This document shows, piece after piece, positions 8,252-16,276 of a DNA stretch of 64,000 bases. Position 1 is the first letter of the stretch. Each line of letters begins with the position of its first letter. The notes under the pieces were generated by a model. It was not told the origin of the DNA. It saw only the letters and a program-made list of their open reading frames with translations, and did no database searches. The stretch spans positions 25,386 to 89,385 of the forward strand of contig CALXVQ010000006.1 of assembly GCA_944392135.1 (NCBI GenBank), in the 5' to 3' direction. The stretch comes from an uncultured Rickettsiales bacterium (lineage in GTDB: Bacteria; Pseudomonadota; Alphaproteobacteria; Rickettsiales; UBA1997). The position numbers and the translations under genes are program-made.

Positions 8252-10333
8252 ATGAGTTTAGAGTCGTTTTTTGCTCCTAAATCTGTTGCGGTAGTAGGTG
8301 TGTCCGAAAATCCTGCAAAATTAGGTGCATTAGTTTTTAAAAATTTACAAGATGCTGGTTTTAAAGGTAAATTATATCCAGTTAATCCTAAAAATGCGGG
8401 ACAAGTTTTATATGGTGAAACTTGTTATGGCAGTGTAAAGGACATTAAAGAACCTGTTGATCTGGTTGTATTAGTTGTTCCTGCAAAATTTTGTTCAGCA
8501 ACTGTTGATGATTGTATAGCAAATAAAGCTAAAAATATTAGTATTATTACAGCTGGTTTTGCTGAAACAGGAAATAAAGAATTAGAAGCAGAAATTGCTA
8601 AAAAATGTATTGATAATGGTATTAATTTATTGGGCCCTAACTGTTTAGGTCATATTTCTACATTTAACAATTTAAATGCATCATTCGCTGATGGTTTCCC
8701 TGCAAAAGGAAATGTTACATTTATTTCACAATCCGGTGCTTATTGTTCAGCTATGTTAGATTGGGCTGAAAAGAAAGGTATTGGTTTTTCAAACTTTATT
8801 TCAATTGGTAATAAAGCTGTTATGGGTGAAGATAAATTACTTGATGCTTTAAAAGATGATCCACATACAACAGCTTTCGTTTTTTATCTTGAAAGTTTAA
8901 AAAATGGTAAAGAATTCTTAAAAGTTTTAAAAGAAGTTTCAAAAACAAAACCTTGTGTTATTATGGAACCTGGAAAATCAAAGAAAGCACAAGCTGCTTC
9001 TTTATCACACACAGGAAGTTTAGCTCCTAATTATAGAGTTTTAGAAATTGCTATTGAAAGATCTGGTGCAATTCAAGCTCACAACACAAGAGAATTATTT
9101 GGCTTATTAGAAATTTTACAATATGCTCATCATCATGATTTTGATGGACAAATTGCTGTTTTAACTAATGCTGGTGGTGTTGGTGTTTTAACTAGCGATT
9201 TGTGTGAAGAAAATGGTTTAGATCAAGCTAGACCAAGCGAAGAAACTATTGCAAAATTAAAGGCAACATTGCCAGCAGAAGCAGCATTTGGTAACCCTGT
9301 TGATGTTATTGGTGATGCAAAAGCTGATAGATATGAAAATGCTTTAAAAATTCTTTGCGAAAGTGGAGAATACAAAAACATTTTAGTTCTTTTAACACCT
9401 CAAATGGGAACAGATGCAAAAGGTACAGCAGAAGCTATTGTAAAATTGTATCCACAATTCCCAAATGTAAATATTTTTGCAGCTTTCATTGGTGGAAAGA
9501 GAGTTCAACCAGGTGTTGATATTCTTAATGCTAACCATATAGTTAATTTTGAATATCCAACAGATGCTACAACATTACTCGGTTTATTAAAAGCCCAAAT
9601 GAAATTCAAGACCTTAAATACTGTTGAAGTTAAAACAAAAGAAGTTCCAGCTGATATCAAAAAAGCTATTCAAGATGCAAAAGCAGAAGGTTTAGCATCA
9701 TTACCACAAAATGTTGTTAATATGATTATGGATCATTATGGTATTGATTATCCTAAATCCGGCAACTTTACAGATAAAGCACAAGCTCTTGAATTCTGCA
9801 AAAAATTATTCCCAAAACCTGTTGTATTAAAGTTATCAGCTCCTGATGCTTTACATAAAACAGAAATGAAAGGTATTTACTTAAATGTTGATGATGAAGC
9901 TAAATTCAACGAAGGTTGGGAAGGTTTATATGCATCTATTAATAAATTCAATTTAAAAGGTGCAAGTATTCTTATTCAAGAAATGATTACAAAAGCTACT
10001 GAAACAATTATTGGTGTAAATTCTGATAAAAATTTCGGTAGAGTTATGGTATTCGGAACAGGTGGTATTTATACCGAAATCATGAAAGATACAACATTAA
10101 GAATTTTACCTGCTAATGACTTTGATGAAATGATTAAAGAAACAAAAGTTGGTATTATTTTAAATGGTGTTAGAGGTGAAGAACCTAAGGCTGTAAAACC
10201 ATTGGCTGACACACTTGCTAAAATTCAACAAGTTGTTCTTGAAATTCCAGAAATCACAGCAATTGATGCTAACCCTGCTTTAATTACAAAAGACAGAGCA
10301 GTTGTTGTTGATTTTAAAATGTTATTGAAATAA
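8252..10333 (+). CDS. Acetate--CoA ligase (ADP-forming), fused alpha and beta subunits
   Basis: A 693-residue acyl-CoA synthetase of the NDP-forming type, which converts acetyl-CoA + ADP + phosphate to acetate + ATP + CoA. Order: CoA-binding Rossmann domain (residues ~1-130, SVAVVGVSENPAKLG), succinyl-CoA-ligase-like domains with the phosphohistidine in ASLSHTGS (His253), and a C-terminal ATP-grasp domain (~475-693, LPKPVVLKLSAPDALHKTEMKG). Fusion in alpha-beta order is common in bacteria. In anaerobes it makes ATP by substrate-level phosphorylation from fermentation-derived acetyl-CoA. Codon-rich in preferred codons and monocistronic, with its own promoter and terminator. Other short acyl substrates are possible. 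Confidence 0.9.
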   Translation: MSLESFFAPKSVAVVGVSENPAKLGALVFKNLQDAGFKGKLYPVNPKNAGQVLYGETCYGSVKDIKEPVDLVVLVVPAKFCSATVDDCIANKAKNISIITAGFAETGNKELEAEIAKKCIDNGINLLGPNCLGHISTFNNLNASFADGFPAKGNVTFISQSGAYCSAMLDWAEKKGIGFSNFISIGNKAVMGEDKLLDALKDDPHTTAFVFYLESLKNGKEFLKVLKEVSKTKPCVIMEPGKSKKAQAASLSHTGSLAPNYRVLEIAIERSGAIQAHNTRELFGLLEILQYAHHHDFDGQIAVLTNAGGVGVLTSDLCEENGLDQARPSEETIAKLKATLPAEAAFGNPVDVIGDAKADRYENALKILCESGEYKNILVLLTPQMGTDAKGTAEAIVKLYPQFPNVNIFAAFIGGKRVQPGVDILNANHIVNFEYPTDATTLLGLLKAQMKFKTLNTVEVKTKEVPADIKKAIQDAKAEGLASLPQNVVNMIMDHYGIDYPKSGNFTDKAQALEFCKKLFPKPVVLKLSAPDALHKTEMKGIYLNVDDEAKFNEGWEGLYASINKFNLKGASILIQEMITKATETIIGVNSDKNFGRVMVFGTGGIYTEIMKDTTLRILPANDFDEMIKETKVGIILNGVRGEEPKAVKPLADTLAKIQQVVLEIPEITAIDANPALITKDRAVVVDFKMLLK

Positions 10334-10351
10334 TATAAATATATTTAATTT

Positions 10352-10383
10352 AAAAATACCCACTTTTTAGTGGGTATTTTTTA
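10352..10383 (+). terminator. Terminator of the acetate--CoA ligase gene
   Basis: AAAAATACCCACT / AGTGGGTATTTTTT hairpin, about 20 bases after the stop codon. It overlaps the end of the minus-strand frameshifted frame. Confidence 0.9.
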
Positions 10384-10575
10384 TATTTTTAACATATTCA
10401 ATAAACATATAAAAATTGCTTTCACAAAATTCATACCTGTCAGCAAAATTACTAACACATTGTTTAGAATTATTTATAGCATTTTGAATATTTTGAAAAT
10501 CATTAAAAATATTTGCTTCAAGCCATTTTTCATCAGCTTTTATATATTCACTTTTTGTAATTTTGGTTAATTCAT
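10367..10575 (-). pseudogene. Frameshifted small gene or remnant, unknown family
   Basis: The minus strand reads ATG AAT TAA at 10575, but adding one base after ATGAA opens about 69 codons (KLTKITKSEYIKADEKWLE..., ending EYVKNIKNTH) to a stop at 10367. In that frame there is no ATG, GTG or TTG start near the beginning. The peptide is hydrophilic, of balanced composition and not repeat-derived, which argues for a former gene with a one-base deletion at codon 2, or for a sequence error. No family recognised. It is convergent with the ligase gene and ends inside its terminator. Apart from this and the hairpin before the capsid gene, 10334-10751 holds only AT-rich sequence. Confidence 0.4.
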
Positions 10576-10698
10576 TTTTTTAATTATTAATAATATTATT
10601 GCCAATATTTCTATTAACAACAATTATATATTTTTATTCAATAAAATTAGAAAAATTATTTTTTATATAATATTTATACTTCCATATTTTTATTAATC

Positions 10699-10748
10699 TT
10701 TTACAAGTAGTCTAAACCATTTCGGTTATTATTAATAAACTTGTAAAA
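10699..10748 (+). promoter_or_regulatory. Compound hairpin abutting the capsid start codon
   Basis: TTTTACAAG (10699-10707) pairs with CTTGTAAAA (10740-10748); inside, AACC-ATTTC-GGTT (10715-10727) forms a second small hairpin. The right arm ends three bases before the ATG at 10752, exactly where a ribosome binding site should be, and no Shine-Dalgarno sequence is visible. It could control translation as RNA or be an operator as DNA. Confidence 0.45.
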
Positions 10749-10751
10749 TCT

Positions 10752-11951
10752 ATGAATTTGACAGAAATTAGTGAAAAAATTGATGAAATTGGTAATGCTT
10801 GGGAACATTTTAAAAGTGTTAACGATGAGAAATTGAGACAAATAGAACAAAAAGGTTCTGCTGATTGTATGGTTATGGAAGAATTAAATAAAATAAATAA
10901 TTCTTTAAATGAACAAAAACAGCAATTGGATCAATTGAGAATTAGTGCTTCTAGACCATCTTTTGAAGGTAAAAATATGGACTTTCAAGAGAATTTAGAA
11001 CATAAAAAAGCTTTAAATAATTATTTGAAAAAAGGTATTGATGCACCATTAGCTAATATAGAAACAAAAGCTGATTTAACAACTGCAACAGATTCTAGTT
11101 CTGCTTATGGTGGTTATTTACTTACACCAAATATGCAAAGAATTATTACTGGTGAATTAAATGATAATTGTTTTATGAGACAAATATGTTCTGTACAAAC
11201 AATTTCATCTTCTGCATTAGATGTTATTGATGATACAAGTTTTGCAACTAGTTGGATTGCTGAAACTGGTACCGTTAATGATTCTGATTCTAGTGTATTA
11301 AATAAAATTACAGTAAAAGCACATGAATTGGTAGCACAACCAAAAGTTTCTCAAAAATTACTTGATGATGCATCAATTAATATTGAAGAATGGCTTGCAT
11401 ATCAATTAGCTAATCAATTTATGCAAAAAGAAGAAGAGGCATTTTTAAAGGGTACAGGTGATACTAATAATCAACCAACAGGTATAACTAACTACACAAG
11501 TGATATTGAAATAATTGAATCAAGTTCAAGTGTTGATGGCGGAATTGAAGCAGAAGACATAGTTGATTTATATTATTCTTTGAAAGAACAATATGTTGGA
11601 AATGCAAGTTTTGTAATGCCACGAACTGCTGTTTCTGCAATTAGAATGTTAAAAGATCCTACAAGTGGAGCATATTTATGGCAACCAGCTTTATTAGGTG
11701 GTAAAGAAGATACTTTAATGGGTTGCCCTGTTTATCAAAGTTCCAATATGCCTGCATTAGGAGCTGGTAGTTTATCAGTGATATTTGGTGATTTTAAATT
11801 TTATCAAATAGTTGATAGAAATGATATAAGAGTTTTGAGAGATCCATATACTGCTAAACCATATGTAAGATTCTACACAACAAAAAGAGTTGGTGGTGAT
11901 GTAATTAGAAAAGAAGCATTTAAAATGTTAAAATGTGGAGCAACAGCTTAA
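10752..11951 (+). CDS. HK97-family major capsid protein (gene transfer agent gp5-like)
   Basis: A 399-residue capsid protein. Residues 1-~70 are a coiled-coil scaffolding (delta) region (EELNKINNSLNEQKQQLDQL), followed by a linker and the HK97 fold from about residue 108 (ADLTTATDSSSAYGGYLLTP), then WIAETGTVNDSDSS, NQFMQKEEEAFLKGTGDTN, and the C-terminal VDRNDIRVLRDPYTAKPYVRFYTTKRVGGDV. This is the usual delta-domain plus core layout of phage and alphaproteobacterial gene-transfer-agent capsids. It is complete, AT-rich like its neighbours, and stands alone between a metabolic gene and a lipoprotein gene, with its own terminator. The matching prohead protease lies 10 kb away. It is unlikely to be a simple prophage remnant because the frame is intact. 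Confidence 0.92.
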   Translation: MNLTEISEKIDEIGNAWEHFKSVNDEKLRQIEQKGSADCMVMEELNKINNSLNEQKQQLDQLRISASRPSFEGKNMDFQENLEHKKALNNYLKKGIDAPLANIETKADLTTATDSSSAYGGYLLTPNMQRIITGELNDNCFMRQICSVQTISSSALDVIDDTSFATSWIAETGTVNDSDSSVLNKITVKAHELVAQPKVSQKLLDDASINIEEWLAYQLANQFMQKEEEAFLKGTGDTNNQPTGITNYTSDIEIIESSSSVDGGIEAEDIVDLYYSLKEQYVGNASFVMPRTAVSAIRMLKDPTSGAYLWQPALLGGKEDTLMGCPVYQSSNMPALGAGSLSVIFGDFKFYQIVDRNDIRVLRDPYTAKPYVRFYTTKRVGGDVIRKEAFKMLKCGATA

Positions 11952-11970
11952 TTATTTTTATTAATAATTA

Positions 11971-12006
11971 AAAAAATAGTACTCATATTATGGGTACTAT
12001 TTTTAT
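11971..12006 (+). terminator. Terminator of the capsid gene
   Basis: ATAGTACTCA / TGGGTACTAT stem (11976-11985 and 11991-12000, one G-T pair) with TATTA loop, preceded by A and followed by T run. Confidence 0.8.
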
Positions 12007-12017
12007 TATATATTTAT

Positions 12018-12045
12018 TTGACTATAAGTTTTTTTATTATATTTT
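12018..12045 (+). promoter_or_regulatory. Candidate promoter of the BamB-like lipoprotein gene
   Basis: TTGACT (12018-12023), 16-base spacer, TATTTT (12040-12045), just after the capsid terminator and 28 bases before the ATG. Confidence 0.35.
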
Positions 12046-12072
12046 TCTTATTATGTTATTTATAAAAAGATT

Positions 12073-13368
12073 ATGAAAAAAATATTTTGTTTATTATTTA
12101 GTGTTTTAAGTCTTATTTCTTGTGCCGAAAAGAAAGTTATTTTAGGTGATAGAAAGGATGTTTTTTTGATTGATAATAATATTGAAATACTTGCAAATAA
12201 AGATGATATTAAGCTTTCTAATACAGAAACATTTTTAAATTATTATGGTGATAATTCTGCTTTAAATTCATATGTTGAAAATTATAAAGTAGATGGTTTT
12301 TCTCTGCAAGAAAATAAGATTTCTAGTAAAAAGTTTGATGTAAAAAAATATTTCTTTTCAAGTCCAATTATAGTTGATAATATTTTATATACACTTGATG
12401 CAAAAGGAAATCTAATTGCAAAAGACATCAATAATTTAGATAAAACATTATGGAAAACTAGTATTATAAATAAAAACAATTACATTAATTATTTTGGTGG
12501 AAAAATTACCTATTACAATGATGTTATATATATAGCTGACAGAATTAATGAAATTATTGCCGTTTCAAAAGATGGTGAAATTTTGTGGGAAAAACAATTA
12601 AATGCTGTCCCAATTTCTACTCCTGTTGTTTATGAAAATACTATATATGTAATAACAAATGATAATAAATTATATGCATTAGATACTGATGGTGGAAGAA
12701 TTAAATGGATTAATTATGGTACTGCAAAATCTTCTGCAATATTAGGTTCCGCAAACCCTGTAATATATAAGGATTATGTAATTGCATCATATTCTTCTGG
12801 TGAATTAGTAATAATGAATAGAAAAACAAGTGAGGTTATATATACAAGTAATTTAACAGGTAGATATTTTATATTTTCAAACTTTGAATTAACTGATATT
12901 GATAGTACACCTATTATAAAAGATAATATTTTAATTGCCACAGCAAGCAATGGTGTGACAGAAGCTATTAATTTAGATAATATGCAAGTTTTATGGAAAC
13001 AAAATTTTCCTTCATTAACAAATATTGTAATAAATAATGATTTTGCTTACTTGATTACAACTGATAATATTGTTATGTCATTAAATATTAAAGATGGTAA
13101 AGTTGCTTGGTATACTCAACTTGATACATTTAAAGATATGAAAAAGAAAAAAGATTTAATATATTATAAGGCAATAGCAATGATAAACAATAAGTTATAT
13201 GCATTCAATAATGTAAATCAATACAAAATTATTGACCCATATAATGGTAATGTTTTAGAAAATAAAGAAACAGAATTTAATTTTTATAATATACCATATT
13301 CACTTAATAACAAATTATATGGTATAGTTGAAAATGGTAGAAATGTTGAGTTGGTAATATTTCAATAA
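12073..13368 (+). CDS. bamB: BamB-like outer-membrane assembly lipoprotein (PQQ-type beta-propeller)
   Basis: A 431-residue lipoprotein. The signal peptide ends in the lipobox LISC (Cys17). Repeated propeller blades carry PQQ-like motifs such as LYTLDAKGNLIAKD, ILWEKQLNAVPISTPVVYENTIYVIT, LYALDTDGGRIKW, AINLDNMQVLWKQ and MSLNIKDGKVAWYTQL. The N-terminal ~110 residues and seven to eight blades fit BamB, the periplasmic scaffold of the BAM complex. In many alphaproteobacteria bamB is next to der; here that link is absent. It converges with the PhzF-like gene, with 13 bp between the stops. Another PQQ-like lipoprotein is the main alternative. Confidence 0.8.
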   Translation: MKKIFCLLFSVLSLISCAEKKVILGDRKDVFLIDNNIEILANKDDIKLSNTETFLNYYGDNSALNSYVENYKVDGFSLQENKISSKKFDVKKYFFSSPIIVDNILYTLDAKGNLIAKDINNLDKTLWKTSIINKNNYINYFGGKITYYNDVIYIADRINEIIAVSKDGEILWEKQLNAVPISTPVVYENTIYVITNDNKLYALDTDGGRIKWINYGTAKSSAILGSANPVIYKDYVIASYSSGELVIMNRKTSEVIYTSNLTGRYFIFSNFELTDIDSTPIIKDNILIATASNGVTEAINLDNMQVLWKQNFPSLTNIVINNDFAYLITTDNIVMSLNIKDGKVAWYTQLDTFKDMKKKKDLIYYKAIAMINNKLYAFNNVNQYKIIDPYNGNVLENKETEFNFYNIPYSLNNKLYGIVENGRNVELVIFQ

Positions 13369-13381
13369 TTGATATAATTAT

Positions 13382-14293
13382 TTATTCAACATAACCACTA
13401 ACCTTTACTGTATTATCTTCTAACATTTTTACTTGTAGAAAAGCTCCTGTTTGTGATGCTTGATAAAATTTTAATTCTTTGTTTTTTAGTTCTGGATAAT
13501 ATTTTGATAAATATTTTAGTACATATGATGTGCCAGAACCACATGCTGGATCTTCTTTAAAATCTGGTAAAGAACCATATGGTAAAAATATTCTAATAAA
13601 ATAATCACAATCTATTTCTTTTTCTGTATTTTTAATTACTATATCTATTCCTCTACATATTTTTCCATTTGATAAAGTAATTTTTTCTATTGCATCAAAA
13701 TCTGGTTTTATCATATTAATAATTTCTAATGAAGAAATATTTTTGTCTATTGATAATTGTGATTTTTTAATTTCTATTGTGTAATCAAATTCTCCTTCTA
13801 CTATATTTACAATATCAAAATATTCTTTATTTTCTAGATTTATACTATTTATAATTTCTTCTTTTTTGTCATTATTTTCTACTGTATTTGGTTCAATAAC
13901 AGAAATAAAAATTGATATTAAATCGCCATTGATTTCAGCAAATATACTATTTTGTTTTTTATCTCCATATTTTGAATTATTAAAAAGTGGTATAAATTCA
14001 ATTTTTTGTGGTTTTGTTATATCTATTAGTTTATTATCTGCTAAAAATTTTGTAGAAACTAATGTTCCATGTCCGCAAATAGGTTCTTCACCAGCATCTA
14101 TAAAATATCTTATATAATATTTATTGCTATTATTAGTTGTTTGTAAAAATACACTTATAGGTAATTTGAGTTTTTGAGTTTGACTTAACATATAATTTAT
14201 GTTATTCATGTCATCAACAAATTCAACACTAGCAGGACTTCCTTTTAGATTATATTTTGAATTTACAAAAGCGTTTTTAATATATACTGACAT
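13382..14293 (-). CDS. PhzF-family isomerase-like protein with altered active site
   Basis: A 303-residue member of the PhzF / YddE diaminopimelate-epimerase-like fold. Family marks: GSPASVEF near residue 19, ICGHGTLVSTKFL (~73-85) and DPACGSGTSYVLKYL in the second half. In PhzF the catalytic glutamate lies in a segment read NLSETAFV; here it reads KLPISVFL (43-50), so that glutamate seems absent. It may therefore catalyse a different reaction or none. Stands alone, convergent with the BamB-like gene. Substrate unknown. Confidence 0.8.
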   Translation of the reverse strand: MSVYIKNAFVNSKYNLKGSPASVEFVDDMNNINYMLSQTQKLKLPISVFLQTTNNSNKYYIRYFIDAGEEPICGHGTLVSTKFLADNKLIDITKPQKIEFIPLFNNSKYGDKKQNSIFAEINGDLISIFISVIEPNTVENNDKKEEIINSINLENKEYFDIVNIVEGEFDYTIEIKKSQLSIDKNISSLEIINMIKPDFDAIEKITLSNGKICRGIDIVIKNTEKEIDCDYFIRIFLPYGSLPDFKEDPACGSGTSYVLKYLSKYYPELKNKELKFYQASQTGAFLQVKMLEDNTVKVSGYVE

Positions 14294-14370
14294 TTTTATT
14301 ATATAAAATAAATATATAATAAAATTATATTATAAAATAATAAAAAACAAGTGATTTTTATAAATAAGAT

Positions 14371-14418
14371 AATAAAAATAGAGATATTTATAAAAATAAA
14401 TAATAAATATCTCTATTT
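14371..14418 (-). terminator. Terminator of the phosphomannomutase gene
   Basis: A 16-bp stem AAATAGAGATATTTAT / ATAAATATCTCTATTT (14376-14391 and 14403-14418) with an 11-base loop; T-rich on the minus strand downstream. Confidence 0.75.
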
Positions 14419-14425
14419 CTTAATA

Positions 14426-15808
14426 TTAAAGTTTAGCTTCAACACCGAGTGTTTTTAATTGAGATGTTAAATCATTTTTTATAATTTCAAGGCCTTCTGG
14501 ACTCATAGCTTCGCATCTAATTGTTAAATCAGGTTGAGTATTAGAAGCTCTAACTAACCACCAGCCTTCTTTTAAATTAGCTCTAACACCATCAACATCA
14601 ATGAAGTCTCTATTAGCTCGCTTTAAATTTTCAGCTAATTTTTTTGACAATTCAAACTTTTCAACATCACCAACTGTAATTCTAATTTCTGTTGTACTAT
14701 ATGTTTTAGGTAATGATTCTATAATTTCACCTAATGTTTCGTCACTATTTCCTAAAATATTTAATAATTTTAAGGAACTATATAAACCATCGTCAAAGTT
14801 ATAGTTTTCACCCCAATAAACATGTCCGCTTGTTTCACCTGCTAATTTAATATTATCAGCTTTCATTTTAGCTTTTAATGTTGAGTGTCCTGGTTTCCAC
14901 ATAACCGGTATGCCACCATGTTCTGCAATGTCATCATATAAAACTTTGCTAGCTTTTACTTCTGACATAACTTTTTCACCCTTGTGTGTTTTTAAGTAAT
15001 CTCTTGCAATAACTAATAAAAGTTGATCGCCATATAAAATATTTCCTTTTTCATCAACAACACCTAATCTATCACCATCACCATCAAAAGCAACACCTAA
15101 ATCATATTTGCCATTTACAACTTCATTTTTTAGAGTTTCAAGATTTTTGATTACAGCTGGATCTGGATGATGGTTAGGGAAATCTCCATCTACATCACCA
15201 AAAATAATTTTTTGATTTCCTGGTAATTGACTAACTACTTCATTGATTACAGAACCAACAGCACCATTTCCACAATCCCATACTACATTTAAATGTTTCT
15301 TTTGTGGTTTTAATTGGCTTAATAAGAATTTGATATATTCAGCTTTTACTTCTTTATTTTCGGTAATTTTGCCTTCTCCATTAATAAAATTTCCACTTTC
15401 TGCAATTCTGCCAATTTCTTGTATATCATCGTCCCAGAAAGGGCCTTCTTGTGTGAGCATTTTAAAACCATTATATTCTTTTGGATTATGTGAAGCACTA
15501 ATTATCATGCCAGCATCTGTATTTAAATATTTCATTGCAAAATATACACCAGGAGTAGATAATAAACCTACAACTATAACATCAACACCACATTCTGCAA
15601 TACCTTTTGCACATTCTTTTGAAAATGGAACAGAAGAATGTCGGCCATCATAGCCTAAAACACAAGTATTTTTATTTCTTTTCTTTAATATGGTTCCATA
15701 ACCTCTACCAATAAAATAAGCATCAACATTGGTAATTTCTTTATCAACAATACCTCTAATATCGTAAGCTTTTAAAACGGAAGGTTTAATTTTATGAGTA
15801 TTATTCAT
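14426..15808 (-). CDS. Phosphomannomutase / phosphoglucomutase (AlgC type)
   Basis: A 460-residue alpha-D-phosphohexomutase, which moves phosphate between C6 and C1 of mannose or glucose to supply sugar nucleotides for surface polysaccharide. Visible motifs: N-terminal AYDIRGI, phosphoserine loop ISASHNPKEYNGF (Ser106), metal site DGDGDR (242-247), sugar-binding GETSGHVYWGENYNFDDG, and C-terminal phosphate-binding RASNTQPDLTIRCEA. Length and motifs match the dual-specificity AlgC/ManB group. Monocistronic and divergent from rpsO. Confidence 0.93.
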   Translation of the reverse strand: MNNTHKIKPSVLKAYDIRGIVDKEITNVDAYFIGRGYGTILKKRNKNTCVLGYDGRHSSVPFSKECAKGIAECGVDVIVVGLLSTPGVYFAMKYLNTDAGMIISASHNPKEYNGFKMLTQEGPFWDDDIQEIGRIAESGNFINGEGKITENKEVKAEYIKFLLSQLKPQKKHLNVVWDCGNGAVGSVINEVVSQLPGNQKIIFGDVDGDFPNHHPDPAVIKNLETLKNEVVNGKYDLGVAFDGDGDRLGVVDEKGNILYGDQLLLVIARDYLKTHKGEKVMSEVKASKVLYDDIAEHGGIPVMWKPGHSTLKAKMKADNIKLAGETSGHVYWGENYNFDDGLYSSLKLLNILGNSDETLGEIIESLPKTYSTTEIRITVGDVEKFELSKKLAENLKRANRDFIDVDGVRANLKEGWWLVRASNTQPDLTIRCEAMSPEGLEIIKNDLTSQLKTLGVEAKL

Positions 15809-15895
15809 TATTTTTAATAATTGTTAAACTAGATATGTTATAGTAGATAATAAAATAAAAATCAAATATTTTATTTTTCTTTGTTATAAATTTAT

Positions 15896-15925
15896 TTGTT
15901 TACTTTTTAAAATATGTAATATAAA
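15896..15925 (+). promoter_or_regulatory. Candidate promoter of rpsO-pnp
   Basis: TTGTTT (15896-15901), 18-base spacer, TATAAA (15920-15925), leaving a leader of about 60 bases. Weak -35 match. Confidence 0.3.
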
Positions 15926-15991
15926 ATATTTGTATGCTGCATTTTGAGGTGGCATATTTAATTAGTTTATTAATAAAATTTACTCAAAATT

Positions 15992-16267
15992 ATGTCTATA
16001 GAAAAAAATAAAAAAAATGAACTCATAAAAGAATTTGGAGTTTCAGAAAGTGATACAGGTTCAGTTGAAGTACAAGCTGCTGTTTTAACTGAAAGAATTA
16101 AAAATATCACAGAACATTGTAAAGTACATTCAAAAGATTTCTCATCAAGAAGAGGACTTTTAATGCTTGTTGCTAGAAGAAAAAGATTATTAGCATACTT
16201 GAAAAAGAAATCAATGGATAGATATTTAAAATTAATTGAAAAATTAGGTTTAAAAGATAATAAATAA
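15992..16267 (+). CDS. rpsO: Ribosomal protein S15
   Basis: A 91-residue S15, near the standard 89. Conserved parts: EFGVSESDTGSVEVQAAVLTERI (residues ~11-33), HCKVHSKDFSSRRGLLMLVARRKRLLAYLKK (~41-71) and the helix ending LIEKLGLK. It binds 16S rRNA in the central domain of the small subunit. The stop codon is 9 bp before pnp, the usual rpsO-pnp operon. Confidence 0.98.
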   Translation: MSIEKNKKNELIKEFGVSESDTGSVEVQAAVLTERIKNITEHCKVHSKDFSSRRGLLMLVARRKRLLAYLKKKSMDRYLKLIEKLGLKDNK

Positions 16268-16276
16268 GGAATTTTA

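Noticed and set aside
10370..10570. Plus-strand 66-codon frame after the acetate--CoA ligase gene
   Set aside because: It starts inside the terminator and is the shadow of the minus-strand frameshifted frame, which has better protein-like composition.
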